From: Actinomycetota bacterium
GTDB taxonomy: Bacteria; Armatimonadota; SYMT01
Reading direction: 5' to 3'
Assembly (NCBI GenBank): GCA_005805375.1
Contig: SYMT01000340.1
Coordinates: 1-42,769, forward strand
Length of the DNA: 42,769 bases
Positions 17,005-24,810 of the stretch are shown piece after piece. The notes below the pieces were generated by a model, which saw only the letters and a program-made list of their open reading frames with translations, did not search any database and was not told where the DNA came from. The position numbers and the translations under genes are program-made. Numbering within the stretch: the first letter of the stretch is position 1; every line of letters starts with the position of its first letter.

Positions 17005-20000
17005 ATGGATCGCGCAGCGGTGGTCCGGGAACGGGCGCGGGCCCTGCTGATCGAGCAGGAGCGACGGACGGGGCGCGCGTACTCGCCCCGGGGTGACCCC
17101 AACCCGTTCCTGGAACTCGTCGCGCGCCGCTGTTTTCGTCTCACCGTATTTGAGGAGCCGGACCTGCCCGCGGAAGTCGAGGGCATGCTGGATCTGGATG
17201 CGGACCTGATCCTGATCCAGCCGGGGCTCTCTGCCCCACGCCGCGCCTTTGTCGTGGCGCACGAACTGGGGCACCGGGCGCTGGAACACCCTCCCCGCCA
17301 GCTTTTGGACACGGAAGCAGAGCTGGATGAAAACCTCCCCGCTGAGGATCTCGCGGACCGGGATGGAGTCTTCCGCGCCTATAGCGAAGCGGATCGCTGG
17401 GAACGCGAAGCCAATGCCTTCGCCGGTGAGTTGCTCGTGCCGCTGGAGATCCTCCGCAGCCAGGTGCGCGCGGACCTGCGCTGGTCGGTCGAAAGGCTGG
17501 CGGCGCGGTTCGGCGTCTCAAAGGCCCTTCTGCGCAACCGCCTTGCCGCTGCGTTCCTCGTAGGGCAGGAACTGAGCGGAGAGGCGCGCAGTGCGGTAAG
17601 GGGGACGCCGCACCACAGTGATGCGGGGCAGCCGGCACCCCTCCCCACGATCTACCGATCGCCGGCCTCGGACCTCGACCCGGCCCAGCAAGCGGCGGTG
17701 GAGGCGCCGACGCCTGCGCTGGTGATCGCGGGGCCGGGAGCAGGAAAGACCCGTGTCCTGGTGCGCCGCTTTGAGCGCCTGGTCGCGCAGGGGATGGATC
17801 CCCGGCGGATCCTGGCGCTTACGTTCAGCAACCGGGCAGCGGGGGAAATGCAGGACCGGCTCGCGGCGGCTCTGCCGGACCAGGCTCACGCGCTGCACGT
17901 CACCACCTTTCACGCGCTGGGGCTCCAGTTGCTCCGGGAGTTCGGGTTTGCCCTCGGTTACCCCGAAGGAGAGCTGCGACTCCTCCCTCCTATGGACGAG
18001 TTCGTCTTCCTGCGCCCCCACATCGCCGGGCTGCCGTTGGGAGAGTTTGAGGACCTCCACCGGCCCACGCGGGATCTGGGTCTCCTCCTCCGCGTCATTT
18101 CTCGCTTGAAGGATGAACAGATCGGCCCCCGGGAGTTTGCTGATCAGGTCGCACGCTGGCAGGCGGTACTGGCCGCGGACGAGTCGGGCCGCGAGGGGCT
18201 GGCAGAAGAACGCGCGGCAGCAGCACGTGCGGCGGATCTGGCGACGCTCTACCCGGCGATCTTCCACATCCTCCGCAGCGCGGGCGCGGTGGACTATGGC
18301 GACCTGGTGAGCGAGGCCGTGCGGCTCTGCGGCCTGCCCGAAATCGGCGATCTCATCCGGAACCGGTTCAGCCAGATCCTGGTGGATGAGTTTCAGGACA
18401 TCAACTATGCCGGCGGGAGGCTGGTGCGGGCACTGGATGGAGGGCGCGGAATCGTCTGGGCGGTAGGAGACCCACGCCAAAGCATCTATCGCTTCCGCGG
18501 CGCGTCTCCCGCCAACCTGCTCGAATTCTCTCGGGACTATCCGGGTGCGAAGGTGCATTTCCTCGACCGGAACTATCGCTCCGTGGCTTCGATCGTCGCC
18601 TGCGGAGAAGCGGCGCCGCGCCCAGATCTGCCGCCGGAGCTCACTGCCCCGCCTCTGCTGCCGGTCCGCCCCGACCGCGATGGCGGGCCCGTGATCGAGC
18701 TTACCACCGCTCCGGACGGCAACGCAGAAGTCGCCCATCTGGCATTTCAGATCGGTGACCTGTTGGAAGCAGGACGGGAACCGGGCGAGATGGCAGTGCT
18801 GTGTCGCACGCGCAGCCAGGCGCAGCGGGTAGCCGCGGCGCTGGGGGAGCGCGGGATCGCTACGACCTGGAACGGGGCCCTCGAAGACCAGCCGCTGTTT
18901 CAGGACCTCATGGGCGTGCTGCTTCTCGCCGCCGACGATCCACGCGGATTGCCCCGCATGGCTCGTTTCCCCGATCACGCCCTGACGGAGGAGGATCTCC
19001 GTGCGCTCCTGGAGACAGGTCGAGCCCCTGGACGGTCTGCGCGTGCGCTCCTCCGAGCAGGGGTGCAGGGAGAAGTGCCCACACTGTCCGCTCCCGGCCG
19101 TCGGGTGGCCACCCGCCTCCTCCAGTTGGCGGGGCGACTGGCACACGCCGGCGGGGCCTGGGAGACGCTCGCGACCTATCTTTTCGAAGAGGCCGGCTGG
19201 GTAAGGGATCTGCTGGCCGACGATTCTCCCTCGGCCCGCCAGGCGCGCAGTGTGGTGGGCCAGGTGGCCGGTCTGGCCCGAGAGTTCCCCGGACGTGCGA
19301 CCCTGCTGGGAGCCGATAGTGCCGCCACGTTCGTGGAGTTCCTGGAATTGGCGCTGGAAGCCGGGGAATTGCCGCACGGCGATGGGGGGGCGTCGAGCGA
19401 TGCGGTCGCGGTCCTCACTGCGCATCGGAGCAAGGGGCTCGAGTGGCCCATCGTCTTCGTGCCCTACCTCGCGGCGGGACATTTTCCGCCGAAGGAGCAG
19501 CCGCCTGAGTTTCGTTTTCCCCCAGATACCCTGCGCGGCGCCGACATGCAGACCGGAGACGAGGAACTCTGCCTGTTCTATGTGGCCGTAACCCGCGCCC
19601 GGGACCGGCTGTACCTTTCGTGCGCCGAGCGGTACGCCAATCGCGCCTGCCCTCCCTCCCCATACGTGCAGTCATTGCGCGCCGGTCTCCCCGCGGACGT
19701 ACTGGCAGAGCGGACCGCGCCCCCGGCGCCGCCGCCGCTGGACCCGCCTCCTCGTCCCCAGCATGCCGGCTGGAAACTGGGTCAGACGGCGCCCGCGTCC
19801 CTGCTCGCTCGCTACGAAGCGTGCCCCCGGCGTTTCCTCTATGAAACCGTCTATGGCCTGGAAGCGGCGGATCGGGGCTACCGCGACTTCCACCGCGTGG
19901 TGTACGGGATGATGAGCCGGACGGTGGAATGCGCTGCCGCGAAGGAACCGCTCACAGCGGAACAACTGACTACCGAATTGGAAGCCCGCTGGCAGGAAGA

Positions 20001-20472
20001 AGGGCCGCACGGTCACCTGCTCGAGCCGCTCTACCGCCGGCGGGCCGACACCGTCATCCGCGAGTTCCACACCCGGGTGGGTTCCGGCGCCCCGGTCAGT
20101 CTCCGTCCGAAGCTGCTGGTCCCGGTGGGCAATCGGCTCGTCGAGGTGACGCTGGACGAAGTGGAGTCCGGCCCCCGGCCCGTCTATCGCCGTCACCATC
20201 TGGGCCGGCCAGCCAAGGCGCATCTGGAAGAGCACGCGCTCATGCTGGCGGCATCCGTCACTGGAAACGCCGAACTCCGGCTCGCCTACCCTGCAGGCGC
20301 CGAGGAAGTGCCGGTGTTCCCCACGGCCCGCAAGGTGCAGAACCGCCTTACGAAGATGGCAGACCTGATCCGGGCCATTGAGGCGGGCGAGTTCACACCC
20401 AAGCCGAACCAGATGCAATGCGCCCGCTGCCGCTTCCGGCTGATTTGCCCTATGCAGGAGGGGAGAGGGTAG
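17005..20472 (+). CDS. ImmA/IrrE zinc peptidase - UvrD-like helicase - four-cysteine nuclease-like fusion
   Basis: The protein has 1155 residues in three parts. Residues 1-180 form an ImmA/IrrE (DUF955) metallopeptidase with HELGH at 86-90 and the third-ligand segment EREANAFAGELLVP at 133-146. Residues 225-930 form an SF1 UvrD/PcrA-type helicase: Walker A AGPGAGKT (242-249), DEFQD (461-465), GDPRQS (488-493), TAHRSKGLEW (805-814) and VAVTRARDR (860-868). The C-terminal part has Cys940 (EACPRRF) and Cys1139/1142/1148, spaced as in the Fe-S nucleases AddB and Cas4. The expected D-(D/E)xK core is not evident, since YRRHHLGR (1061-1068) occupies the usual lysine-strand position. It lies one base after the HTH gene. 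A damage- or phage-responsive DNA-processing enzyme that controls its own repressor is an inference. Confidence 0.9.
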   Translation: MDRAAVVRERARALLIEQERRTGRAYSPRGDPNPFLELVARRCFRLTVFEEPDLPAEVEGMLDLDADLILIQPGLSAPRRAFVVAHELGHRALEHPPRQLLDTEAELDENLPAEDLADRDGVFRAYSEADRWEREANAFAGELLVPLEILRSQVRADLRWSVERLAARFGVSKALLRNRLAAAFLVGQELSGEARSAVRGTPHHSDAGQPAPLPTIYRSPASDLDPAQQAAVEAPTPALVIAGPGAGKTRVLVRRFERLVAQGMDPRRILALTFSNRAAGEMQDRLAAALPDQAHALHVTTFHALGLQLLREFGFALGYPEGELRLLPPMDEFVFLRPHIAGLPLGEFEDLHRPTRDLGLLLRVISRLKDEQIGPREFADQVARWQAVLAADESGREGLAEERAAAARAADLATLYPAIFHILRSAGAVDYGDLVSEAVRLCGLPEIGDLIRNRFSQILVDEFQDINYAGGRLVRALDGGRGIVWAVGDPRQSIYRFRGASPANLLEFSRDYPGAKVHFLDRNYRSVASIVACGEAAPRPDLPPELTAPPLLPVRPDRDGGPVIELTTAPDGNAEVAHLAFQIGDLLEAGREPGEMAVLCRTRSQAQRVAAALGERGIATTWNGALEDQPLFQDLMGVLLLAADDPRGLPRMARFPDHALTEEDLRALLETGRAPGRSARALLRAGVQGEVPTLSAPGRRVATRLLQLAGRLAHAGGAWETLATYLFEEAGWVRDLLADDSPSARQARSVVGQVAGLAREFPGRATLLGADSAATFVEFLELALEAGELPHGDGGASSDAVAVLTAHRSKGLEWPIVFVPYLAAGHFPPKEQPPEFRFPPDTLRGADMQTGDEELCLFYVAVTRARDRLYLSCAERYANRACPPSPYVQSLRAGLPADVLAERTAPPAPPPLDPPPRPQHAGWKLGQTAPASLLARYEACPRRFLYETVYGLEAADRGYRDFHRVVYGMMSRTVECAAAKEPLTAEQLTTELEARWQEEGPHGHLLEPLYRRRADTVIREFHTRVGSGAPVSLRPKLLVPVGNRLVEVTLDEVESGPRPVYRRHHLGRPAKAHLEEHALMLAASVTGNAELRLAYPAGAEEVPVFPTARKVQNRLTKMADLIRAIEAGEFTPKPNQMQCARCRFRLICPMQEGRG

Positions 20473-20612
20473 AGGGAAGAAGGGAGACGGAACCCGGCAT
20501 CCACCCCGTTGTACTCCCAGGCTGCCAGTTCCGTCGTTGCCCGGTTGATCCGGCTGGGTGTCGGGGTTACGGCGTTCGTCTGCCTGCGGGTGGCAATCCA
20601 ACGGCGGCTGAG

Positions 20613-20885
20613 GAACACGAAGGACGCAGGGACGCACTCCGCCGGATTCTCCACCGCAGAGGACGCAGAGGGACGCCGAGGGGAATCGAGAGACGGGCCG
20701 CTGCTGTGGAAATGGTGTCCACCGAAGTGGCGAGTAACCGACCGCTTGCCTGCACCGTCCTCTGCGTCCCACTGCGTCTTCTGCGGTGAGTTTCGGAGCC
20801 GGATTCGCCACAGCATGAGGAAGGCGGAGGCCGCAGGGACACGTTGCGCTTCGCCTTGCCTCGTTTCCGACTGCGTCCTTCGTAT
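20613..20885. repeat. Nested imperfect inverted repeat (MITE-like)
   Basis: The inner arms are 20652-20684 (starting CACCGCAGAGGACGCAGAGG) and 20756-20788 (ending CTTCTGCGGTG), which match at roughly 28 of 31 positions. The outer arms around CACGAAGGACGCAG (about 20618-20631) and CTGCGTCCTTCG (20871-20882) also pair. A direct repeat GCCGGATTC occurs twice inside. Repeats built from GCAGAGGACGCAGAGG are widely scattered in non-coding DNA of environmental bacteria. No coding frame is credible. The surrounding spacer (20473-21210) also holds a purine-rich GAGAGGGTAGAGGGAAG stretch after the helicase stop. Confidence 0.6.
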
Positions 20886-20958
20886 CGCCGGCGTCACCTG
20901 TGGGTTCAGGCGGTGCTACCTCAGAGGAGGGGGATGGGGAAGGAGTCCGGCTCGAGGT

Positions 20959-21189
20959 CGGGGGCCGGTTCGCCTCCCAGAACCAGTCGGCGTAGCGCAC
21001 CAGCACCCAGCCGCCGCGCGTCGTCCAGTCGTAGCCAAGGGCCCCGAGCCCCTGGAGCACTTCGTGAGCCGAGCGACCGTCGGTCGCGGGCGACTTCCAC
21101 GGCTGTGCCTCGGTCCAGGGACCCTGCCGCTCCGCCTGTGCAATCGGGTAGCAGTCCGCCACGATCGGAACCGGGTAGACGGCGAAGGC
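20959..21189 (-). pseudogene. Remnant of a secreted-protein C-terminal domain
   Basis: In this minus-strand frame, the segment SAHEVLQGLGALGYDWTTRG, then GWVLVRYADWFWEANRP, closely resembles the C-terminus of the secreted protein at 37786-39111 (RVWEALQQVG...WEWKRGWILVRSLN). The frame begins after a TAG at 21190-21192, inside an AGATAGGAGTTGGGAAATAGG-type spacer sequence, and there is no N-terminal part or signal peptide. It therefore looks like the surviving end of a second member of that family, truncated by sequence insertion or deletion. The frame runs on past 20959 into repeat-derived sequence without a clear natural stop. Confidence 0.5.
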
Positions 21190-21210
21190 CTATCTCCTAT
21201 TTCCCAACTC

Positions 21211-23121
21211 CTATCTCTTCAACACATCAGGAAAGCCGTCGCGATCTCGATCCAGGCGCCGGGGGAGGTGCATCCCGTACGCTTCCCGCAAGTTCGTCAC
21301 GGCGTGGGAAGTGATCCACCGGCCGTCCGGGGCGCGGACCCGGCCCTCAATACGGCACGGAGTGTTGAAGAGCCACTCCGGGTTGAACCGCTCGCGGCCG
21401 GTGTCCTGACCCGCCACGCGATAGGACGGTGAGATCCGTCCGTCGTCGTTGAGGTCCGTGGGGAGGTCCTCGGTGGAGTAGAGCACCAGACTGCGGAGGA
21501 ATGCCGACACCGCTTCGCGGTCCGCCGCTGGAAGTGCCCGCCAGGCACGGCGAGAGGTGGCAGCTTCCCCGCCGTGCCGTCGGATGGCCTCCTCAAGGGT
21601 GAGTGCGCTCCCATCGTGAAGGTACGGGGCGGTGGAGCCGGCGCCCCAGAGGGGCGTCGTGCGGAAGTGCGTGATTGTGCTGCCGTCGTATTGGACCTGG
21701 TGTGTCTCCGGCCCCAGGTCGTGCTGGAGGAAATCGCTGTAGATGTCGGGGATGGAGACGGGGCCGAAGCGGCGCGTGATGGGCCCGTCCTTCCGGTCAT
21801 AGAGCCGTTTCAACCTTCCACGCAGCTCTCCGTCCGGTCCCGGTTCGGTTTCCAGATCGAAGAAGCGCCGGTCGCCTCGGGTGCGCCGGGTGTAGTCTGC
21901 GGCGCCGGGATTGGCAGCCGGGAGGCGCCAGTCCGGGACGTGGCACTTCGCGCAGCCGCTGCGCGCAAAGAGCGCTTCTCCCCGCTGTACCGAGGGGGTG
22001 CGCTCGGACCGGGCGGGGCGGGGGTGGTTCATCTGATACCACTCCACCAGGTCCAGATCGCCATCCGTGATTTCGTGCAGGTGCCCGTCCCGGTCCGGAT
22101 CGTCGAGGCTGATGCCTCCGGGTGTGCGGACGTTGCCGCGGTCACGCGGGACGGCGCTCATAAACTGCGGCGCTCCGGCCAGCGATACACGGGCCAGCCC
22201 GTCACCGCGGGGTTCTTCCGTCAGCGTCGGATCGCAGGCTTGAAGCCCCGCGTGTGTGTCGAGCGCCTGCGCGGTGAAGCCGCGGAGGGTGCTCGGTACC
22301 GGCAGCCGTCCCCGTTGCCCGAATCCGAACACCTGCACTTCAAACGTGTAGCCTGCCACGCCCGCCACGCTCAGGCTGCGCGCCCAGGGGATGCGCTTGC
22401 CGGCGGCGTCCACATAGATCATGTGGAGAATCGGATTCAGGTCGGGGATGCTGTCGCCGTTTCCATCGCCGAAGCGCCCGAATTCGAGCGGGCGCCGACC
22501 CGGCTCGCCCGGGGGCACGTTGTACACCACGGCGGGGACCCCACGGCTCTCGGTGCTCTCGATGAAGCCGTTCCGGTTCCGGTCTCCCACCGCCAGCAAG
22601 TCGAGCCGGAGCTGCCACCCGAGCATCTCCACCAGCCCGGCGCCGAACAGATGCGGCGTGTTCCGGCCCGTGCCCCCGTTCTTGGGAATGGTGATCCCCG
22701 CTCCCGCGTCGCGCCACGGGCTGTTATGGCAGAGCCCGCAGGCGCTCACGTGATCGCGAGACGCCAGCCGTGTCGAACCGTCGTCCAGCACCGGCCCCGC
22801 CGTGCGCCCACTCTCGCCGAACACCCCGTCGGCGGCTGCAAACTCCCGGTGGAACAACTCGCGCCCGTGCGCATAGCCGGCCCAGGGGTCGGCAAATAGG
22901 TAGTAGGCGGAAGTGCCCGGTGCGCTCGGATCCGTGGAATGTTCGAACCGCACCCGCGGGCACTTTACCGAGCGCCCCGTGAGGTCCCGATTGCGCAGGG
23001 CGGGATCATCCCCCGCCCCCCCGGGTCGCTCCGGCACGAAGTCCGGCCCCTGGGCCAGCGCCAGGGCGGCACTGCCGAAAACGAACGTGAGAAGGAGAGT
23101 CGCGGCCGCGGTTTGTCTCAT
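21211..23121 (-). CDS. Secreted di-heme cytochrome c-type protein (DUF1111-like)
   Basis: The 636-residue protein has a signal peptide (MRQTAAATLLLTFVFGSAAL, cleavage near ALAQG). Two CxxCH c-heme sites follow: CGLCH at 128-132 and CAKCH in RSGCAKCHVPDW. It resembles the di-heme 'thiol oxidoreductase' group, with the late segments TTPLWGAGSTAPYLHDGSALTLEEAI and a hydrophobic SAFLRSLVLY. Several Asp/Asn-rich EF-hand-like loops (DRNRNGFIES, DGNGDSIPDLN, DPDRDGHLHE, DLNDDGRISP, DRDRDGFPD) suggest bound calcium. It should act in the periplasm in redox chemistry of unknown substrate. Its start overlaps the stop of the DUF2330 gene by ATGA. I moved the start to the ATG at 23121 because upstream frame overlaps DUF2330. 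Confidence 0.8.
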   Translation of the reverse strand: MRQTAAATLLLTFVFGSAALALAQGPDFVPERPGGAGDDPALRNRDLTGRSVKCPRVRFEHSTDPSAPGTSAYYLFADPWAGYAHGRELFHREFAAADGVFGESGRTAGPVLDDGSTRLASRDHVSACGLCHNSPWRDAGAGITIPKNGGTGRNTPHLFGAGLVEMLGWQLRLDLLAVGDRNRNGFIESTESRGVPAVVYNVPPGEPGRRPLEFGRFGDGNGDSIPDLNPILHMIYVDAAGKRIPWARSLSVAGVAGYTFEVQVFGFGQRGRLPVPSTLRGFTAQALDTHAGLQACDPTLTEEPRGDGLARVSLAGAPQFMSAVPRDRGNVRTPGGISLDDPDRDGHLHEITDGDLDLVEWYQMNHPRPARSERTPSVQRGEALFARSGCAKCHVPDWRLPAANPGAADYTRRTRGDRRFFDLETEPGPDGELRGRLKRLYDRKDGPITRRFGPVSIPDIYSDFLQHDLGPETHQVQYDGSTITHFRTTPLWGAGSTAPYLHDGSALTLEEAIRRHGGEAATSRRAWRALPAADREAVSAFLRSLVLYSTEDLPTDLNDDGRISPSYRVAGQDTGRERFNPEWLFNTPCRIEGRVRAPDGRWITSHAVTNLREAYGMHLPRRLDRDRDGFPDVLKR

Positions 23122-24305
23122 GGCGGGGAGGTGGGGAGAATGTACACGTACTCCATCTCGTCCGGCGTATCCCCGGCAACCCGGGCGCGGACGAACTCGA
23201 GGTCGGCGCTCATCTCGCTGTGGCGGAACGTGCGGCGGAACTTGGTGACCCACTGCCCCTGGCGGAGGAAGCCTCGGAGCTGCACCAGCTTCTTGATCGC
23301 GTTCGGGTCCGCCTGCCGGTCGTACTTCACCGTGCCGTCCAGCACGCCCAGGTCCTGCGCCGTCAGCTTGCGGGCCCACTCGAGGCGGCTCGGCTGCCAG
23401 CCGGGCGCCTGCTCGGAGCGGGACTGCGCGTAGCTGGTCAACTCGGGCAGACGCGTGTCCGCCACCTGCATCCACTTTTTCTCGGCGGACGTGACCTTCG
23501 CCGGCACCGCGAAACCCAGCGCCTGGCGGAACATCGGCATCCAGGAGTACTGGTAGGAAAACGGCCCGGGGAGGTCCACTTTGAAGGGTGCCTGCACGTA
23601 GAAGAGGGCCTCCGTTTGATCCGGCACGCTGATCTGGGTGATCCGCAGCGGATAGACCAGCGTGCGGCTGCTGAAGGTGAACCGGGTGGGGGTCACCTCA
23701 CCCAGGTACTTGCCGTCGCCGCCGCGTTTCATCTGCTTCGGGTCAATGCGCATCACCGTGAAGAACCACTTCTTCGTGATGTAGTGTTCGAGGGTGGCCT
23801 CATCCCCGGAGTAGGAATAGCGGTTCTCTTTCAGCCAGGCGTACAGGTCGGCGGCGCGCTCGGCAGTGACGATCTTGTAGTCGAGCGAGCCCACCACTCC
23901 CGCCTCCAGCACCCGCACTGCGGACTGCAGCAGGGATTGCCTACGACCGCCAGGTGCTCCGGCTGCCGCGCCGAACATCATCATCGGCTTGTACTTGTCC
24001 AGCGGCATCGGCTTGAGGATGGTATAGACCGCGAGTTCGGTGAAGAAGTCGCGCGGCGCTTCGTTCAGCCGGGGCCGGGACGGGGTCGGGATGACCATGC
24101 CGAAGTCCGCGGCATTGCCCGCAAACTTCGGCTGCACCACCCAGCTTTCGATGTCTTCCTGGGGGTCCCAGGAGATCCACGCCTTCTGCGCGGGCTGGGT
24201 CACGTCAGACCCCAGGGCGCTGAAATAGCAGCAGGCGGCATGAGCCTGCCAGGCCGCTCCCAGCGACGCGGCCACCAGACCCGTGAAAACCACTCGGCGC
24301 AGCAC
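23118..24305 (-). CDS. Secreted DUF2330 protein
   Basis: The 395-residue protein has a signal peptide (VVFTGLVAASLGAAWQAHA) followed by CCYF. The DUF2330 hallmarks are visible: a double cysteine after cleavage, KAWISWDPQEDIESWVVQPK, ADFGMVIPTPSRPRLNEAP and a later LYAWLKENRYSY. Its function is not known, and it usually occurs as an exported protein in environmental bacteria. It is translationally coupled (ATGA) to the di-heme protein, so the two probably work together outside the cytoplasm. The start is a GTG with AGGAAGAGAG upstream. Confidence 0.82.
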   Translation of the reverse strand: MLRRVVFTGLVAASLGAAWQAHAACCYFSALGSDVTQPAQKAWISWDPQEDIESWVVQPKFAGNAADFGMVIPTPSRPRLNEAPRDFFTELAVYTILKPMPLDKYKPMMMFGAAAGAPGGRRQSLLQSAVRVLEAGVVGSLDYKIVTAERAADLYAWLKENRYSYSGDEATLEHYITKKWFFTVMRIDPKQMKRGGDGKYLGEVTPTRFTFSSRTLVYPLRITQISVPDQTEALFYVQAPFKVDLPGPFSYQYSWMPMFRQALGFAVPAKVTSAEKKWMQVADTRLPELTSYAQSRSEQAPGWQPSRLEWARKLTAQDLGVLDGTVKYDRQADPNAIKKLVQLRGFLRQGQWVTKFRRTFRHSEMSADLEFVRARVAGDTPDEMEYVYILPTSPP

Positions 24306-24460
24306 GTTTGTTCTCTCTTCCTGAACCGTCGTGACTGGTGATTCGACGCACGGAAGGGCTGGCGGGTTACACGAAGCGCGCAGCAGCGAAAGTATGAAGA
24401 ACGAAGGCGGAAGTGCATCCTTGGGACTGCGTACCCCCGCTGCGCGTGTGCGGTGTGGCG

Positions 24461-24739
24461 CTACGGAGGGCCGGAGCGCGACTGCTTTCCGGGGGCGTGG
24501 CGGCGCCGTCTCAGGGGCGGAAGTCGCTGCTCATCGGAGCGGCCTCCGAAGGGGAGCACGCTGATCGAACCGTCCAGTTCGAGGATTGCCTGGCGCACAT
24601 GCGTTTCATCGTCCAGCCCATGCTCCCGGATCGCCGCGAGCACCTCGCCCCGCCGCACCCCCTCTCGCGCCATATTGGCCTCGAGATAGCGACCATCGCA
24701 AATCAGCAGTGCCGGCTCCCCTTCCAGACAGGCCGGGAA
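24461..24739 (-). pseudogene. DUF421 (YetF-type) C-terminal remnant
   Basis: The minus-strand frame reads FPACLEGEPALLICDGRYLE, then MAREGVRRGEVLAAIREHGL, then HVRQAILELDGSISVLP. This matches the cytoplasmic C-terminal part of DUF421 membrane proteins. The three N-terminal membrane helices expected upstream are absent: the frame loses similarity near 24739, and the divergent SGNH hydrolase gene starts at 24811. After the conserved part, about 20 extra Arg/Pro-rich residues precede the TAG. It is most likely a truncated, non-functional relic. The rest of this gene-free interval (24306-24810) holds nothing else I can support. Confidence 0.55.
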
Positions 24740-24810
24740 CCGGAAAGGGACGTCCGATCCGCAGGCCGAACCTTGTCCGGGATGGTGATGGCAGACTGGG
24801 GAGACGAGGA

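Noticed and set aside
17518-19482. Long minus-strand open frame antisense to the helicase gene
   Set aside because: It mirrors the GC-rich codon bias of the plus-strand gene, has no recognisable domain, and the opposite strand has all helicase motifs.
19672-20958. Continuation of the minus-strand frame beyond the 20959 remnant
   Set aside because: The sequence is repeat-derived and then antisense to the helicase, with no protein-like composition.
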